DNA of 64,000 nucleotides from Mesorhizobium sp. B4-1-3 (GCF_006439355.1 NZ_VFTG01000006.1:212707-276706), one strand, 5' to 3'; positions 33,510 to 42,598 are shown, counted from the stretch's first letter. Notes: generated by a model from the sequence alone, not told the origin. Program-made: numbers and translations.

Positions 33510-34624
33510 TGGCCGAACAACTCCGAGATCGTTTCCTCGCCAAGCCCGAAGCCGGTGCTGGCGCCAGTGCCGCTGGTGACGATCACCAGCCGCACGTCTC
33601 CATGCGGCGCATCGCGCAGCACGGCATTCTTCGCCGAAGCGTAATATCCCGTCCAGCGCGCGAGCACATTCGGTACCTTGCCGAACAATGTCTTGAACTC
33701 GTCGAGGATCAATTGATCGACGGCCTCCGATCCGAACGGGTCGAGCGTGAGCCCATAGTGATGGGAATCGCCGACCACCAGCGAGCCGTCGGCGCTCTGC
33801 GCGACGATCAGATGGACGCCGTTGGCCAGGGCCGCTCCGCGTTCCTCGCTCAGTTTCGCTCGCAACGCGCGGGCTTCCGGCAATGCGGCGAAGCCGCCGT
33901 AACGCAGCAGGCTGAGGTCCGACATCACCGCCGACTGGAGCCGAAAGCCGGGATCGGCCAGCCGCAGCATCTGCAGCTTGCAGCGCTGCACGCCGTGCCT
34001 AGCGATCAGTTCCGGATAGAGCGACGAGAAATCGTCGCCGGGACAAACGACAACCTTTTCGGCGTGAAGCCGTCCCGCGCTGGTCTCGACGAAGGGCGGC
34101 GCGACCTCGGTCACCGACACGCCGGTGCGGAATATCACGTCATGCTTCTCAGCCAGGAACGATGCAAGCCGCGGCAGCACCTCCAGTGACTCCACGCGCA
34201 ACTCGAACGGGCTGTAGAGCCCGCCGATGATCGCCTTCTCGTCGAGGCCTTGTTGCTGCGCGAGCGCCTCACGCGCTGTCAGAAGCTTGCATTCGCCGCC
34301 ATGCTCGCCGCACTTGAACGTCTCGAGCAGCGCAAGCGCTTCCGGGCGCTGTGCCGCGATCAGTTTGCCACGATGGAGAATTTCGATCCCGGCCTCGTTA
34401 GCCATTTCGAGCCAGATCTCGCGGCTGCGCTCGGCTAGCCGGCGCGACGGCCCTGGCTCCTGCCCGGTGACGACGACGAGGCCGAAATTGCGGATCGAGG
34501 CCCCGTTGGCCTTCTGATCGCGATCTATGACGACGACACGCAGGCCGCGTCGGGCCGCCGCAAGAGCATGAGCCAGCCCAAGAATGCCGGAGCCAACGAC
34601 GGCAAGGTCGAAACTGTCCGTCAC
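33506..34624 (-). CDS. FAD-dependent oxidoreductase of the phosphonate cluster (TIGR03364/glycine-oxidase-like)
   Basis: DAO-type flavoprotein of 372 residues. The FAD-binding dinucleotide fold is at the N-terminus, LAVVGSGILGLAHALAAARRG, followed by VVVIDRD; the C-terminal part has LVIVTSGTGASTGFGLGEETI, the second FAD contact. This type of oxidase recurs in bacterial phosphonate operons and is thought to oxidise AEP or its N-methyl derivative to phosphonoacetaldehyde. The ATG at 34624 is four bases downstream of the phnY stop, and the gene overlaps the PbfA-like gene. The exact substrate is inference. Confidence 0.83.
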   Translation of the reverse strand: MTDSFDLAVVGSGILGLAHALAAARRGLRVVVIDRDQKANGASIRNFGLVVVTGQEPGPSRRLAERSREIWLEMANEAGIEILHRGKLIAAQRPEALALLETFKCGEHGGECKLLTAREALAQQQGLDEKAIIGGLYSPFELRVESLEVLPRLASFLAEKHDVIFRTGVSVTEVAPPFVETSAGRLHAEKVVVCPGDDFSSLYPELIARHGVQRCKLQMLRLADPGFRLQSAVMSDLSLLRYGGFAALPEARALRAKLSEERGAALANGVHLIVAQSADGSLVVGDSHHYGLTLDPFGSEAVDQLILDEFKTLFGKVPNVLARWTGYYASAKNAVLRDAPHGDVRLVIVTSGTGASTGFGLGEETISELFGQ

Positions 34625-34628
34625 AGCG

Positions 34629-36083
34629 CTACCACGGCAAGGAGAAGGTCTTGACGTTGGTGTAGCTCTTCATCGCCTCGATGACGCCTTCCTTGTAGCC
34701 GTTGCCCGAATCCTTGATGCCACCGAAGGGGCTCATCTCGATGCGGTATCCCGGCACTTCCCAGATGTTGACGGTGCCGACTTTGAGGCCGGTGATGTAT
34801 TTCTGCATGCGGCGGAAATCATTGGTGCAGACGCCCGACGACAGGCCGAAGGCCGTCGAGTTCGACAGCCTGATCAGCGCCTCGTCATCGTCCGGCGCGC
34901 GCACGATCGGCACGATCGGCCCAAAAGTTTCCTCCATAACCAGCTCGGACTGGTGCGGCACGCGGTCGACGACGATCGGCGGCAGCAAGGCACCCTTGCG
35001 GCCTGGATTGTAGAGCACTTCGGCGCCCTGCTCCGCCGCCATGTGGACACGGCTTTCGAACAGCGCCGCGGCCTTCTCATGCACCACCGTGCCGAGCTGC
35101 GTTGCCGGGTCGCGCGGGTCGCCGAATTTGATGGCCCTGGCCCGTTCCAGCACCATCGGCACGAACCGGTCGGCGACCTTCTCCTGCACCAGGATGCGCT
35201 TCACCGCCGTGCAGCGCTGGCCGGAATTCTTCGTCGCGCCGGCAACGGTGAGGTCTGCCGCCTTGGCCAAATCCTCATCCGACAAATCGTTGAGCACGAT
35301 CAGCGGGTCGTTGCCGCCGAGCTCCAGCACCTGGCGCTTGTAGCCGGCCTTGGACGCGATCATCTTGCCGACCGGCACGCCGCCTGTGAAGGTGATCAGG
35401 TCGATATTGGAATTGGTGATCATCTCGTCGCCGATATCGGCCGGCCATCCGGTGACGACTGACAGCATCTCCGGCGGCAGGCCGGCCTCGTAGAGGATGT
35501 CGGCCAGGATCAGCGCGGTGATCGGCGTCAGCTCGGTTGGCTTGACCACGACGCAGCTGTTGGTGGCGATCGCCGGAGCCACCTTGTGCGACACCATGTT
35601 GAGCGGATGGTTGAACGGGGTGATCGCCGAGATCGCATTGAGCGGCTCGCGGATGGTGAAGATCTTGCGCTGCTTGCCGTGCGGAGTGAGATCGCAGGAG
35701 AAGATCTGCCCGTCGTCCTGGATGGCCAACTGACCGCTGAGGGTAAAAACGTCGAAGGCGCGGCCGACCTCGTAGAGCGAATCCTGCTTGGAGATGCCGA
35801 GCTCCAGCGTGATGAGGTCCGACAGCTCATCCTTGCGGGCATCGAGCAACTCGGCGGTCTTGAGCAGGATCTTCTGCCGCTCGTAACGCGTCAGCTTCGG
35901 CTGGTAGGCGGCGGCGATCTCGAAGGCGCGCCGCGCATGCTCCGCCCCACCCGCCGGCACGGTGCCGATGACGGTATCGTTCCAGGGAAAGCGCACCTCC
36001 AGCCTCTGCTCGGCGTCGACCTTCCGGCCGGCGATGCGCATTGGCTCGTGGCGGACTTTGATGGCGGGATCGAGTTGGGTCAT
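34629..36083 (-). CDS. phnY: Phosphonoacetaldehyde dehydrogenase
   Basis: NAD-dependent aldehyde dehydrogenase of 484 residues that oxidises phosphonoacetaldehyde to phosphonoacetate. The catalytic C291 is in [10 protein letters not shown] and the general base E254 in VLELGGNDP; the position of C291 agrees with the numbering known for S. meliloti PhnY. The start is the ATG at 36083 ([10 protein letters not shown]); an open frame continues upstream to 36242 but runs through a repeat element and is not coding. The ribosome site (GGAACC) is weak, and the gene is cut off from phnA by a 190-base repeat. It supplies PhnA. Confidence 0.92.
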   Translation of the reverse strand: MTQLDPAIKVRHEPMRIAGRKVDAEQRLEVRFPWNDTVIGTVPAGGAEHARRAFEIAAAYQPKLTRYERQKILLKTAELLDARKDELSDLITLELGISKQDSLYEVGRAFDVFTLSGQLAIQDDGQIFSCDLTPHGKQRKIFTIREPLNAISAITPFNHPLNMVSHKVAPAIATNSCVVVKPTELTPITALILADILYEAGLPPEMLSVVTGWPADIGDEMITNSNIDLITFTGGVPVGKMIASKAGYKRQVLELGGNDPLIVLNDLSDEDLAKAADLTVAGATKNSGQRCTAVKRILVQEKVADRFVPMVLERARAIKFGDPRDPATQLGTVVHEKAAALFESRVHMAAEQGAEVLYNPGRKGALLPPIVVDRVPHQSELVMEETFGPIVPIVRAPDDDEALIRLSNSTAFGLSSGVCTNDFRRMQKYITGLKVGTVNIWEVPGYRIEMSPFGGIKDSGNGYKEGVIEAMKSYTNVKTFSLPW

Positions 36084-36113
36084 CGGTTGGTTCCAGTCTT
36101 GGATGCGCACGGG

Positions 36114-36304
36114 GTCGCCCCCACTCCGGCCCTTCGGGCCACCTCCCCCTATCGACGGGGGAGAGGAAATCAGGTCAGCGCTCTCCTCCAATCCAACAGC
36201 GGAGCATTTGAGAAAAAACGCTGCGGAATAGACTGGGCGCATTTCCTCTCCCCCGTCGATCGGGGGAGAGGTGCCGGGCGAAGCCCGGCGGAGTGGGGGT
36301 CGAC
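36114..36304. repeat. Repeat element with inverted ends inserted between phnA and phnY
   Basis: The ends GTCGCCCCCACTCCGG (from 36114) and CGGAGTGGGGGTCGAC (to 36304) are inverted, and inside each are GGCCCTTCGGGCC or CCGGGCGAAGCCCGG and a CTCCCCC-GTCGAT-CGGGGGAG block. This looks like a pair of facing intergenic repeats common in Mesorhizobium-type genomes. No open frame inside has gene character. It lies within the transcript and can fold into strong hairpins. Confidence 0.75.
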
Positions 36305-36314
36305 AGCGCCCATC

Positions 36315-37571
36315 TCAACCCAGCGCCGCCGCCATCGTCGCGTAGTAGAACGCGTCAAAATTGCGCAGCTTGGGCTCGTTCGGCAAATCCGGCAGCACCC
36401 GGTTGACGATGAAGGGCACCTCCTGCTCGGTCAGCCCGCCATGCGAGCGCAGCGGTTCATCGAGCGCCGCGAGATTGTGCCGGTGCTCTGAGGTGCCGAT
36501 CGTCTTGTTCTCGCCGGAGATCAGGATGATGTCGCCCATGCGATCCTCCGGCAGCTCGAAGCGGGCGCAGCCCTCCTCGCGACCGAGCACCAGGATGATC
36601 TCGTCCACCTTGCGCAGCTTTTCCATCACCGCCTCGCGGTCCGCGCCCTTTGGCAGATAAGCGGTGGCGAAGGAACCTAGCGCTCCGTGATGCACGACAT
36701 AGGGGTCGGTGATCGGCAGGATGACACGGGCGGCGTCCTTGCCCAGCCATTCGTCGAGCAGATCCTGAACATAGACCACGTTGGGCGAACCATCCGAATG
36801 GTGCTTCGGCTTCATGCCGTGGTCGGCGGTCACGACGATCGCCGCCCCAAGCGCGTCGAGCTCGGCGAGATATTTGTCGAACATCTCGTAGAAGGCGTTG
36901 GCCTGGGGTACGCCAGGCGCATATTTGTGCTGCACATAGTCGGTGGTGGTGAGATACATCACATCCGGCCGGAACTCCTTCAGGAGTTGCACGCCTGCGG
37001 CGAAAACGAATTCCGACAGCTCGGCCGAATAGACCTCCGGCACCGGCAGGCCGAAATGCTTAGAGGCATTGTCGATGCCGTGCTCGGCTTTCGTCGTGGT
37101 GTCGGACCTCTCGGCCGAGAAGCACATCGCCCTACCGTCGTCGAACTTCAGCCCCTTGCCGAGCAGCGCCCTGAGCTTGTCCTTGGCCGTCACCACCGCC
37201 ACCTTGGCGCCCGCATCGTAGAAGGCCTGGAACACCGTCGGCGCGCGCAGGAACTTCGGATCGTTCATCATCACCTCCTCGCCCGTCTCCGGGTTGTAGA
37301 GGTAGTTGCCGCAGATGCCGTGCACCGCCGGCGGCCGGCCGGTGGCAATCGACAGATTGTTGGGGTTGGTGAAGCTCGGGATCACCGAATGCGCGAAGCG
37401 CACCGTACCCTTCTTTTTGATCCTTTCAAGCGCCGGCATCAGCCCGGCTTTGATCGCTTCATCGAGATAGGCCGGCTCGCAGCCGTCGAGGCAGATGGCG
37501 ATGGCCGGCACGCGCGGCCAGGCATAGGAACGGCCATTGGCCGTGACGTTGACGGGAGACATCTGGTTCAT
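36315..37571 (-). CDS. phnA: Phosphonoacetate hydrolase
   Basis: Alkaline-phosphatase-superfamily hydrolase of 418 residues that splits phosphonoacetate into acetate and phosphate. The two-zinc site is complete and in the positions known for S. meliloti PhnA: D29 in CLDGCEPAYLD, the nucleophile T68 in SFTNPNN, D211 and H215 in TTDYVQHKYAPG, D250 and H251 in TADHGMKP, and H377 in RSHGG. It has no signal peptide and acts in the cytoplasm. The gene follows phnW by 11 bases. Not to be confused with the unrelated phnA (zinc-ribbon) of E. coli. The assignment is strong. Confidence 0.95.
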   Translation of the reverse strand: MNQMSPVNVTANGRSYAWPRVPAIAICLDGCEPAYLDEAIKAGLMPALERIKKKGTVRFAHSVIPSFTNPNNLSIATGRPPAVHGICGNYLYNPETGEEVMMNDPKFLRAPTVFQAFYDAGAKVAVVTAKDKLRALLGKGLKFDDGRAMCFSAERSDTTTKAEHGIDNASKHFGLPVPEVYSAELSEFVFAAGVQLLKEFRPDVMYLTTTDYVQHKYAPGVPQANAFYEMFDKYLAELDALGAAIVVTADHGMKPKHHSDGSPNVVYVQDLLDEWLGKDAARVILPITDPYVVHHGALGSFATAYLPKGADREAVMEKLRKVDEIILVLGREEGCARFELPEDRMGDIILISGENKTIGTSEHRHNLAALDEPLRSHGGLTEQEVPFIVNRVLPDLPNEPKLRNFDAFYYATMAAALG

Positions 37572-37582
37572 TCGAAGACCTT

Positions 37583-38785
37583 TCAGGCGGCGAGCTTGGC
37601 GCGCTCGGCGATAGCGGCGGGTGACGGGGCGGCGGTGTCGACACCCATTTCATTCAGCGAATGCGCTGCCGCTTCGACCACGCGGCGCATGACATGCTCG
37701 TCCATCTGGCCGATGCAGCCGATGCGGAAGGAATCGACCACCGTGAGCTTGCCCGGATAGATGATAAAGCCCTTGTCCTTCATCAGCTCGTAGAACCGGT
37801 CGAAGGCGAAGTTTTCATGCGCCGGGTTGAAGAAAGTGACGATGATCGGCGACAGCCAGCGATCCTTGAGCAGCGTCTCGAAACCGAGCTCGCGCATGCC
37901 GGCCACCATGACGTCGCGGTTTCGCGTGTAGCGCGCGCCGCGCCCGGCGACGCCGCCCTCGGCCTCGTGCAGGCGTAGCGCTTCGAGGAAGGCGGCGACG
38001 ACATGCGTCGGCGGCGTATAGCGCCACTGCCCGGTCTTGTTCATGTTCGCCCATTGCGCATGGACGTCGAGCGACAGCGAATGGCTGCGTCCCTTGGCGG
38101 CTTCGAGCTCGCTCTTGCGGGCGATGACGAAGCCGAAGCCCGGCACGCCCTCGATGCATTTGTTGGCAGACGAAACCATCGCCTCATAGCGGATGTCGTT
38201 GACGTCGAGCGGGATGGCGCCGAAGGCACTCATGGAATCGACCAAAAGCTTGCGACCATTGGCATAAACCGCTTCCGATATCTCGGCGACCGGATTGAGG
38301 ATGCCGGAACTGGTCTCGCAATGGATGGCGATCACATGGGTGATAGCCGGATCGGCCTTCAGCGCCGCCGCGACTTCCTCGCCGCGCGGCGGAAGATAGT
38401 CGCCCTTGTCGATCAGCGTGTAGGCGCGACCGATATATTGCATCGTCTGCGCGGCGCGCAGGCCGTAGGCGCCGTTGGCTAAAACCAGCACCTTGCCGTC
38501 CTTCGGCACGAAGGAGCCAAGCATGGCTTCCACGCAGAACGAACCGCTGCCCTGCATGGGCACGCAGTCGAATTCGCCTCGGCCGTCGCCGGTCAACGCC
38601 AGAAGGCGGCGGCGCAGTTCGGCGGTCATGGCGCGGAAATCGCCGTCCCAGGAGCCCCAGTCGCGCAGCATCGCCTGCTTGACGGCGTAAGCCGTCGTAA
38701 GCGGGCCGGGGGTGAGCAGATAAGGTTCGCCCAGCGCCGGCGCGTCCAACGGCTTGGTCGCCGAAAATTTCGTCTCAGCGCGCAT
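37583..38785 (-). CDS. phnW: 2-aminoethylphosphonate--pyruvate transaminase
   Basis: Class V PLP aminotransferase of 400 residues that converts 2-aminoethylphosphonate and pyruvate to phosphonoacetaldehyde and alanine. It starts with the family pattern PYLLTPGPLTT; PLP contacts are D183 in LLVDSMSAFG and the Schiff-base K209 in SSANKCIEGVPGFGF. The ATG at 38785 has GGGAGGGCAGC upstream and is preferred to ATGs at 38842 and 38812. It is the first gene of the long leftward phosphonate array and divergent from a LysR gene. Since PhnX is absent and phnY-phnA follow, the product goes to phosphonoacetate. Confidence 0.95.
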   Translation of the reverse strand: MRAETKFSATKPLDAPALGEPYLLTPGPLTTAYAVKQAMLRDWGSWDGDFRAMTAELRRRLLALTGDGRGEFDCVPMQGSGSFCVEAMLGSFVPKDGKVLVLANGAYGLRAAQTMQYIGRAYTLIDKGDYLPPRGEEVAAALKADPAITHVIAIHCETSSGILNPVAEISEAVYANGRKLLVDSMSAFGAIPLDVNDIRYEAMVSSANKCIEGVPGFGFVIARKSELEAAKGRSHSLSLDVHAQWANMNKTGQWRYTPPTHVVAAFLEALRLHEAEGGVAGRGARYTRNRDVMVAGMRELGFETLLKDRWLSPIIVTFFNPAHENFAFDRFYELMKDKGFIIYPGKLTVVDSFRIGCIGQMDEHVMRRVVEAAAHSLNEMGVDTAAPSPAAIAERAKLAA

Positions 38786-38877
38786 GCTGCCCTCCCACTT
38801 CGATCCTGTCATCGGAATATGACAGCCATTCTCGGTGAGCATGATATATTTGTAAAATCGTTATTTTGTATTGATGT

Positions 38878-38892
38878 ATCGATCTGATCGAT
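38878..38892. promoter_or_regulatory. LysR-type binding site candidate between phnW and the LysR gene
   Basis: ATCGATCTGATCGAT is a perfect 6+3+6 inverted repeat in the AT-rich divergent promoter region, with flanks TGT and GCTACA. LysR proteins usually bind such T-N11-A dyads near the divergent target gene. It lies 42 bases before the LysR ATG at 38934. Confidence 0.5.
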
Positions 38893-38933
38893 GCTACAAA
38901 TTAGGCAGAAGCGCCGCCAAGGGAGCCAAGCGA

Positions 38934-39803
38934 ATGCGCTATGTCCAGCTCAGGGCATTTCACCAGGTCGCCATTTCCGGCGGCTTTTCGCGCGCGGCCG
39001 AGGCATTGTTCCTGACCCAGCCGGCGATTTCGGATCAGGTGCGCAAGCTCGAGGAAGAGTATGACGTGCTCCTGTTCAACCGGAACAAGAAGCAGGTCAC
39101 GCTGACCACCCAGGGCCAGAGGCTGCTCGAGATCACCCACCGCATGTTCGAAACCGAGCAGCAGGCGCTGGAACTGTTGACTGAATCGCGCGCGCTGCGT
39201 TCCGGCACGTTGCGCATCGTCGCCGACGCGGCGCATCATCTGCTGCATATCCTCGGCGCCTTTCGCGCCCGTTACCCCGGCGTCCAGGTGTCCGTACGTT
39301 CCGGCAACACGGAGACTGTGATCAGCAGCCTTTACAGCTACGAAGCCGATATCGGGGTTCTGGGCGAAATGCCCGCGGGGCGTGATTTCGAGATGCTCAA
39401 GCTCAACTCGACGCCGATCATCGCTTTCGTATCCGCCGATCATCCGCTGTCCGGCAGGAAATCGCTAACGCTCGAGCAGTTGGCGCAGGAACCGCTTGTG
39501 ATGCGCGAGCGCGGCTCCAAGACACGCAAGAAGCTGGAGGACCTTGCCGAGTCCTCTGGCATCGAGCTCAAGCCCGCGATCGAGGCCGAAGGCCGCGAGG
39601 CGGTGCGCGAGATCGTCGCCTCCGGAGCCGGCGTCGGCTTCGTCTCGGCGGCCGAGTTCGGTCACGATTCGCGGTTGGCTGAGATTGCGATCGATGCGCC
39701 GGAAACGCTGATGGACGAAGCACTGATCTGCCTGCGCGAACGCAGCGGCGGCAAGCTGGTGCGGGCCTTCCTCGACATGGCTCGCTCGATGTCGGGGGAT
39801 TGA
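38934..39803 (+). CDS. LysR-family regulator of the phosphonate genes
   Basis: A 289-residue LysR regulator. The N-terminal helix-turn-helix is RAFHQVAISGGFSRAAEALF followed by LTQPAISDQVRKLEEEYDVLLF; the effector domain includes GTLRIVADAAHHLLHILGAF and IVASGAGVGFVSAAEFG. The ATG at 38934 has GGGAG eight bases upstream; earlier ATGs lie within the operator region. It is divergent from phnW, the classic arrangement for an activator of the neighbouring operon, with 2-aminoethylphosphonate or phosphonoacetaldehyde as likely inducer. This would allow phosphonate use as a carbon or nitrogen source independent of PhoB. Confidence 0.87.
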   Translation: MRYVQLRAFHQVAISGGFSRAAEALFLTQPAISDQVRKLEEEYDVLLFNRNKKQVTLTTQGQRLLEITHRMFETEQQALELLTESRALRSGTLRIVADAAHHLLHILGAFRARYPGVQVSVRSGNTETVISSLYSYEADIGVLGEMPAGRDFEMLKLNSTPIIAFVSADHPLSGRKSLTLEQLAQEPLVMRERGSKTRKKLEDLAESSGIELKPAIEAEGREAVREIVASGAGVGFVSAAEFGHDSRLAEIAIDAPETLMDEALICLRERSGGKLVRAFLDMARSMSGD

Positions 39804-39812
39804 CGCTCTGCT

Positions 39813-41159
39813 TTACGTGGAGCCGGGCGCCGCCGCGGTGACCCGCCAGACCGTGTTGCCGACATCGTCGGCAATGAGCAGCGCGCCGGATTTGTCGACG
39901 GCAACGCCGACCGGACGGCCCCTCGCCTCGCCCTTGTCGTTGAGGAAGCCGGTGACGACGTCCTGCGCCATGCCGTTCGGATGCCCGCCGCTGAACGGCA
40001 CGAAAACCACCTTATAGCCGTTGAAGCGGGAGCGGTCCCAACTGCCATGCTCGCCGACAAAGGCGCCGCCGCGATAGGATTGCGGCAGGTTGCTCGCGGT
40101 GTAGAAGGCAAGCCCGAGCGGCGCGACATGCGAGCTCAGCGCGTAATCCGGCGGGATGGCCTTGGCCACCATGTCCGGCCGCTGCGGCATCACGCGCGGA
40201 TCGACATGTTGGCCATAGTAGCTGTAGGGCCAGCCATAGAAGGCGCCGTCCTTCACCGACGTCATATAGTCCGGCACGAGGTTCGGCCCGAGCTCGTCGC
40301 GCTCGTTGACCACCGTCCACAGCGCCTTGCTTTCGGGTTCGAACGACAGGCCGTTGGGATTGCGAAGCCCACTGGCGAAGATGCGCCAGCGGCCGGTGGC
40401 GCGGTCGACCTCCCATATCGCGGCGCGGTCCTTCTCGGCCTGAATGCCGTTCTCGGTGATATTGCTGTTCGAGCCGACGCCGACATAGAGGAGCGAACCG
40501 TCAGGGCTTGCGACCAGGCTTTTCGTCCAGTGGTGATCGATCGGCCCGCCCGGCAGTTCCGTCAGCACCTTGCCGGGCGCCGTGATCTTGGTGTCGCCCG
40601 GCTGATAAGGGTAGCGCATAATGGCATCGGTGTTGGCGACATAAAGGTCGTTGCCGACCAGCGCCACGCCGAAGGGTGAGTTGAGATGGTCGAGGAACAC
40701 GCCTTGGTAATCCGGCTTGCCGTCGCCATTGGTGTCACGCAAGAGCGTGATGCGGTTGCTCGGGCCGGTGTCGCCGCCGGAGGTGACCCAGCTTTCGACC
40801 AAGCCCATGACGATGTCCTTAGGTCGCTTAACCGATGCTTCGTCCGGCGCCTTCGATTCCACCACCAGGATGTCGCCATTGGGCAGCACGTAAAGCGAGC
40901 GCGGATGCTGAAGACCTTTCGCCAGCGCCTCGATCTGCAGGCCCTGCGCGACGGTCGGCTTCCCATCGTTTTTCCAGCCGACCACCGAGGCCAGATGCAT
41001 CGGCGGGAACAGATACTGATTTATCTCAGGGAGCTTCGGATTCGGGCCGATCTGCGCGTTCGGATCGGTGTTGTCGTCGCTGCAGCCGGCGACCCCCAAG
41101 GCCATTGCGCAGCAAAGCGCCGCGCTCGTCCTCCTGATCACGCTGTCAAACCGTCTCAT
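39813..41159 (-). CDS. Sorbosone-dehydrogenase-family lipoprotein
   Basis: Secreted beta-propeller protein of 448 residues, similar to L-sorbosone/glucose dehydrogenases that may use PQQ. The N-terminus is a lipoprotein signal with lipobox LGVAGC, so C26 would be lipid-anchored in the periplasm. Propeller segments include HPRSLYVLPNGDILVVES, SPFGVALVGNDLYVANTD, GLRNPNGLSFEPES and GRPVGVAVDKSGALLIADD. The ATG at 41159 overlaps the end of the DUF2231 gene by 14 bases. This pair, a DUF2231 membrane protein with a sorbosone-dehydrogenase-like lipoprotein, recurs in rhizobia, hinting at a membrane-bound oxidation complex. PQQ use is not shown. Confidence 0.83.
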   Translation of the reverse strand: MRRFDSVIRRTSAALCCAMALGVAGCSDDNTDPNAQIGPNPKLPEINQYLFPPMHLASVVGWKNDGKPTVAQGLQIEALAKGLQHPRSLYVLPNGDILVVESKAPDEASVKRPKDIVMGLVESWVTSGGDTGPSNRITLLRDTNGDGKPDYQGVFLDHLNSPFGVALVGNDLYVANTDAIMRYPYQPGDTKITAPGKVLTELPGGPIDHHWTKSLVASPDGSLLYVGVGSNSNITENGIQAEKDRAAIWEVDRATGRWRIFASGLRNPNGLSFEPESKALWTVVNERDELGPNLVPDYMTSVKDGAFYGWPYSYYGQHVDPRVMPQRPDMVAKAIPPDYALSSHVAPLGLAFYTASNLPQSYRGGAFVGEHGSWDRSRFNGYKVVFVPFSGGHPNGMAQDVVTGFLNDKGEARGRPVGVAVDKSGALLIADDVGNTVWRVTAAAPGST

Positions 41160-41598
41160 CGGCCACTCCTACATGATGGCGATAGACCAGCCCCCAGCCG
41201 AGCCAGCCGGTGAAGATCAGGATGATCACCACCAGCGCCGACAGGATCAGTCCGGTCGGCACGACGGAGGTCCAGGCGTCGCGCGTGTGGATGAGCATGT
41301 TGAAGAAGGACAGAACAAGCGCGACGAGGTTGCCGGCCATATGCAGCCATGCCGTCGGTTGAGCGCGTATCTTGCGACCGCCAAGAAAGTCCGTAAGCCC
41401 AGCGATGGCGGCCAGAATGCCGACGATGACGCCAACAGTCAGGAGCCAGGCCGAGAAATTGGCCCAGGTCATCTCGGCTGTCCGCCAATAGGCGATATCG
41501 GTGAGCAAGGCCCCGACGAAACAGGCGATCGGGATGGTGACGAGCATGGGATGGATTGGATGGCCGGCTATGCTTGCCGTGGATCGCGGGTTGTCCAT
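41146..41598 (-). CDS. DUF2231 membrane protein
   Basis: A 150-residue integral membrane protein of the DUF2231 family. It begins with the family pattern STASIAGHPIHPMLVTIPIACF, which has paired histidines just before the first membrane helix, and has four hydrophobic segments (about residues 18-36, 47-68, 84-101 and 115-138). The histidines could bind haem or a metal; this is not established. The start at 41598 has AAAGGAG upstream. It is coupled to the sorbosone-dehydrogenase-like gene by a 14-base overlap, so the two products probably work together, perhaps with this protein passing electrons to the membrane. Confidence 0.82.
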   Translation of the reverse strand: MDNPRSTASIAGHPIHPMLVTIPIACFVGALLTDIAYWRTAEMTWANFSAWLLTVGVIVGILAAIAGLTDFLGGRKIRAQPTAWLHMAGNLVALVLSFFNMLIHTRDAWTSVVPTGLILSALVVIILIFTGWLGWGLVYRHHVGVADETV

Positions 41599-41764
41599 GC
41601 GGAAGCTCCTTTCCGCTCTGCTGCTTGGATGTAACAGCGCGAAAAGGCGAATGTTCCGCCGGAAATTCTTGTGCTCACCAGAAGGTGAACGCCCGATCGT
41701 CAGCCACGGCTGGCGTGGAATGGATCGTTCCACGGCGGCCGGGCGCGCATTTTGCGGGCGATGA

Positions 41765-42598
41765 TCAGGCAAGCCGCGCGGCATGCCATTCGAGGTGATC
41801 GTCCATGAAGGTCGAGATGAAATTGTAGGAGTGGTCGTAACCTTCCTGCATGCGCAGGGTCAGGTCGATGCCTGCTTTCTTACATGCCTCTTCGAGCAGC
41901 CAGGGCCGGAGACCATCCTGCAGGAAGCCGTCCGCCGTGCCTTGGTCGACGAGGAATTCCGGATACCGCCGGCCGTCCTCGATCAGCAGCGTGGCGTCAT
42001 AGGCGCGCCAGCTGTTTTCTTCGACTCCGAGATATTTTTCGAAAGCGGGGCGCGACCAGCCGGCCGTCGACGGCTGCACGATCGGCGCGAAAGCCGAGCA
42101 GCTCTTGAACCGCTCAGGATTCTTCAGCGCGATCGTCAGCGCGCCGTGTCCGCCCATCGAATGGCCGAAAATGGCCTGGCGTGACATGTCGACCGGGAAG
42201 TTGGCGGCGACGAGCGCCGGCAATTCCTCGGCGATGTAGGAATACATGCGATAGTTCTTCGCATAAGGCGCTTGCGTCGCGTCGAGGTAGAAGCCGGCGC
42301 CGCAGCCGAACTGCCAATTGTCCTTCTCGTCCGGAACGTCGGCGCCGCGCGGGCTGGTGTCGGGGCAAACGATGACGAGCCCCAGTTCGGAAGCCAGACG
42401 CCGGTACTCGCCCTTGTCCATGACGTTTGCATGCGTGCAGGTAAGGCCCGACAGGTACCACAGGACCGGCAGCGACCGGTCCTTGACCTGTGGTGGCACG
42501 AACACCGCAAAGGTCATGTCGCAGGCGCAGACTTCGGAAGCGTGCGAATAGACGCCCTGGACGCCGCCATGCGATTTCGATGTGGAAACGACCTTCAT
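41765..42598 (-). CDS. fghA: S-formylglutathione hydrolase
   Basis: Esterase-D-type alpha/beta hydrolase of 277 residues that splits S-formylglutathione into formate and glutathione in formaldehyde detoxification. The triad is visible: serine in FGHSMGGHGAL, aspartate in VDQGTADGFL and histidine in EGYDHSYNFI. The early block VLWYLSGLTCTHANVMDKGE is diagnostic for the family. The glutathione-dependent formaldehyde dehydrogenase normally beside it is not in the window. A perfect 16-base palindrome lies 15 bases upstream of the ATG. Formaldehyde from the N-methyl demethylase elsewhere in the window would be a natural source of substrate. Confidence 0.92.
   Translation of the reverse strand: MKVVSTSKSHGGVQGVYSHASEVCACDMTFAVFVPPQVKDRSLPVLWYLSGLTCTHANVMDKGEYRRLASELGLVIVCPDTSPRGADVPDEKDNWQFGCGAGFYLDATQAPYAKNYRMYSYIAEELPALVAANFPVDMSRQAIFGHSMGGHGALTIALKNPERFKSCSAFAPIVQPSTAGWSRPAFEKYLGVEENSWRAYDATLLIEDGRRYPEFLVDQGTADGFLQDGLRPWLLEEACKKAGIDLTLRMQEGYDHSYNFISTFMDDHLEWHAARLA

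Noticed and set aside
36084..36242. Upstream extension of phnY by 53 codons
   Set aside because: The extension is encoded by a repeat element and is unlike aldehyde dehydrogenase N-termini; the ATG at 36083 gives the normal family start.
36114..36304. Possible insertion sequence or MITE with transposase
   Set aside because: No transposase frame and no obvious target duplication; the arms look like intergenic palindromes.
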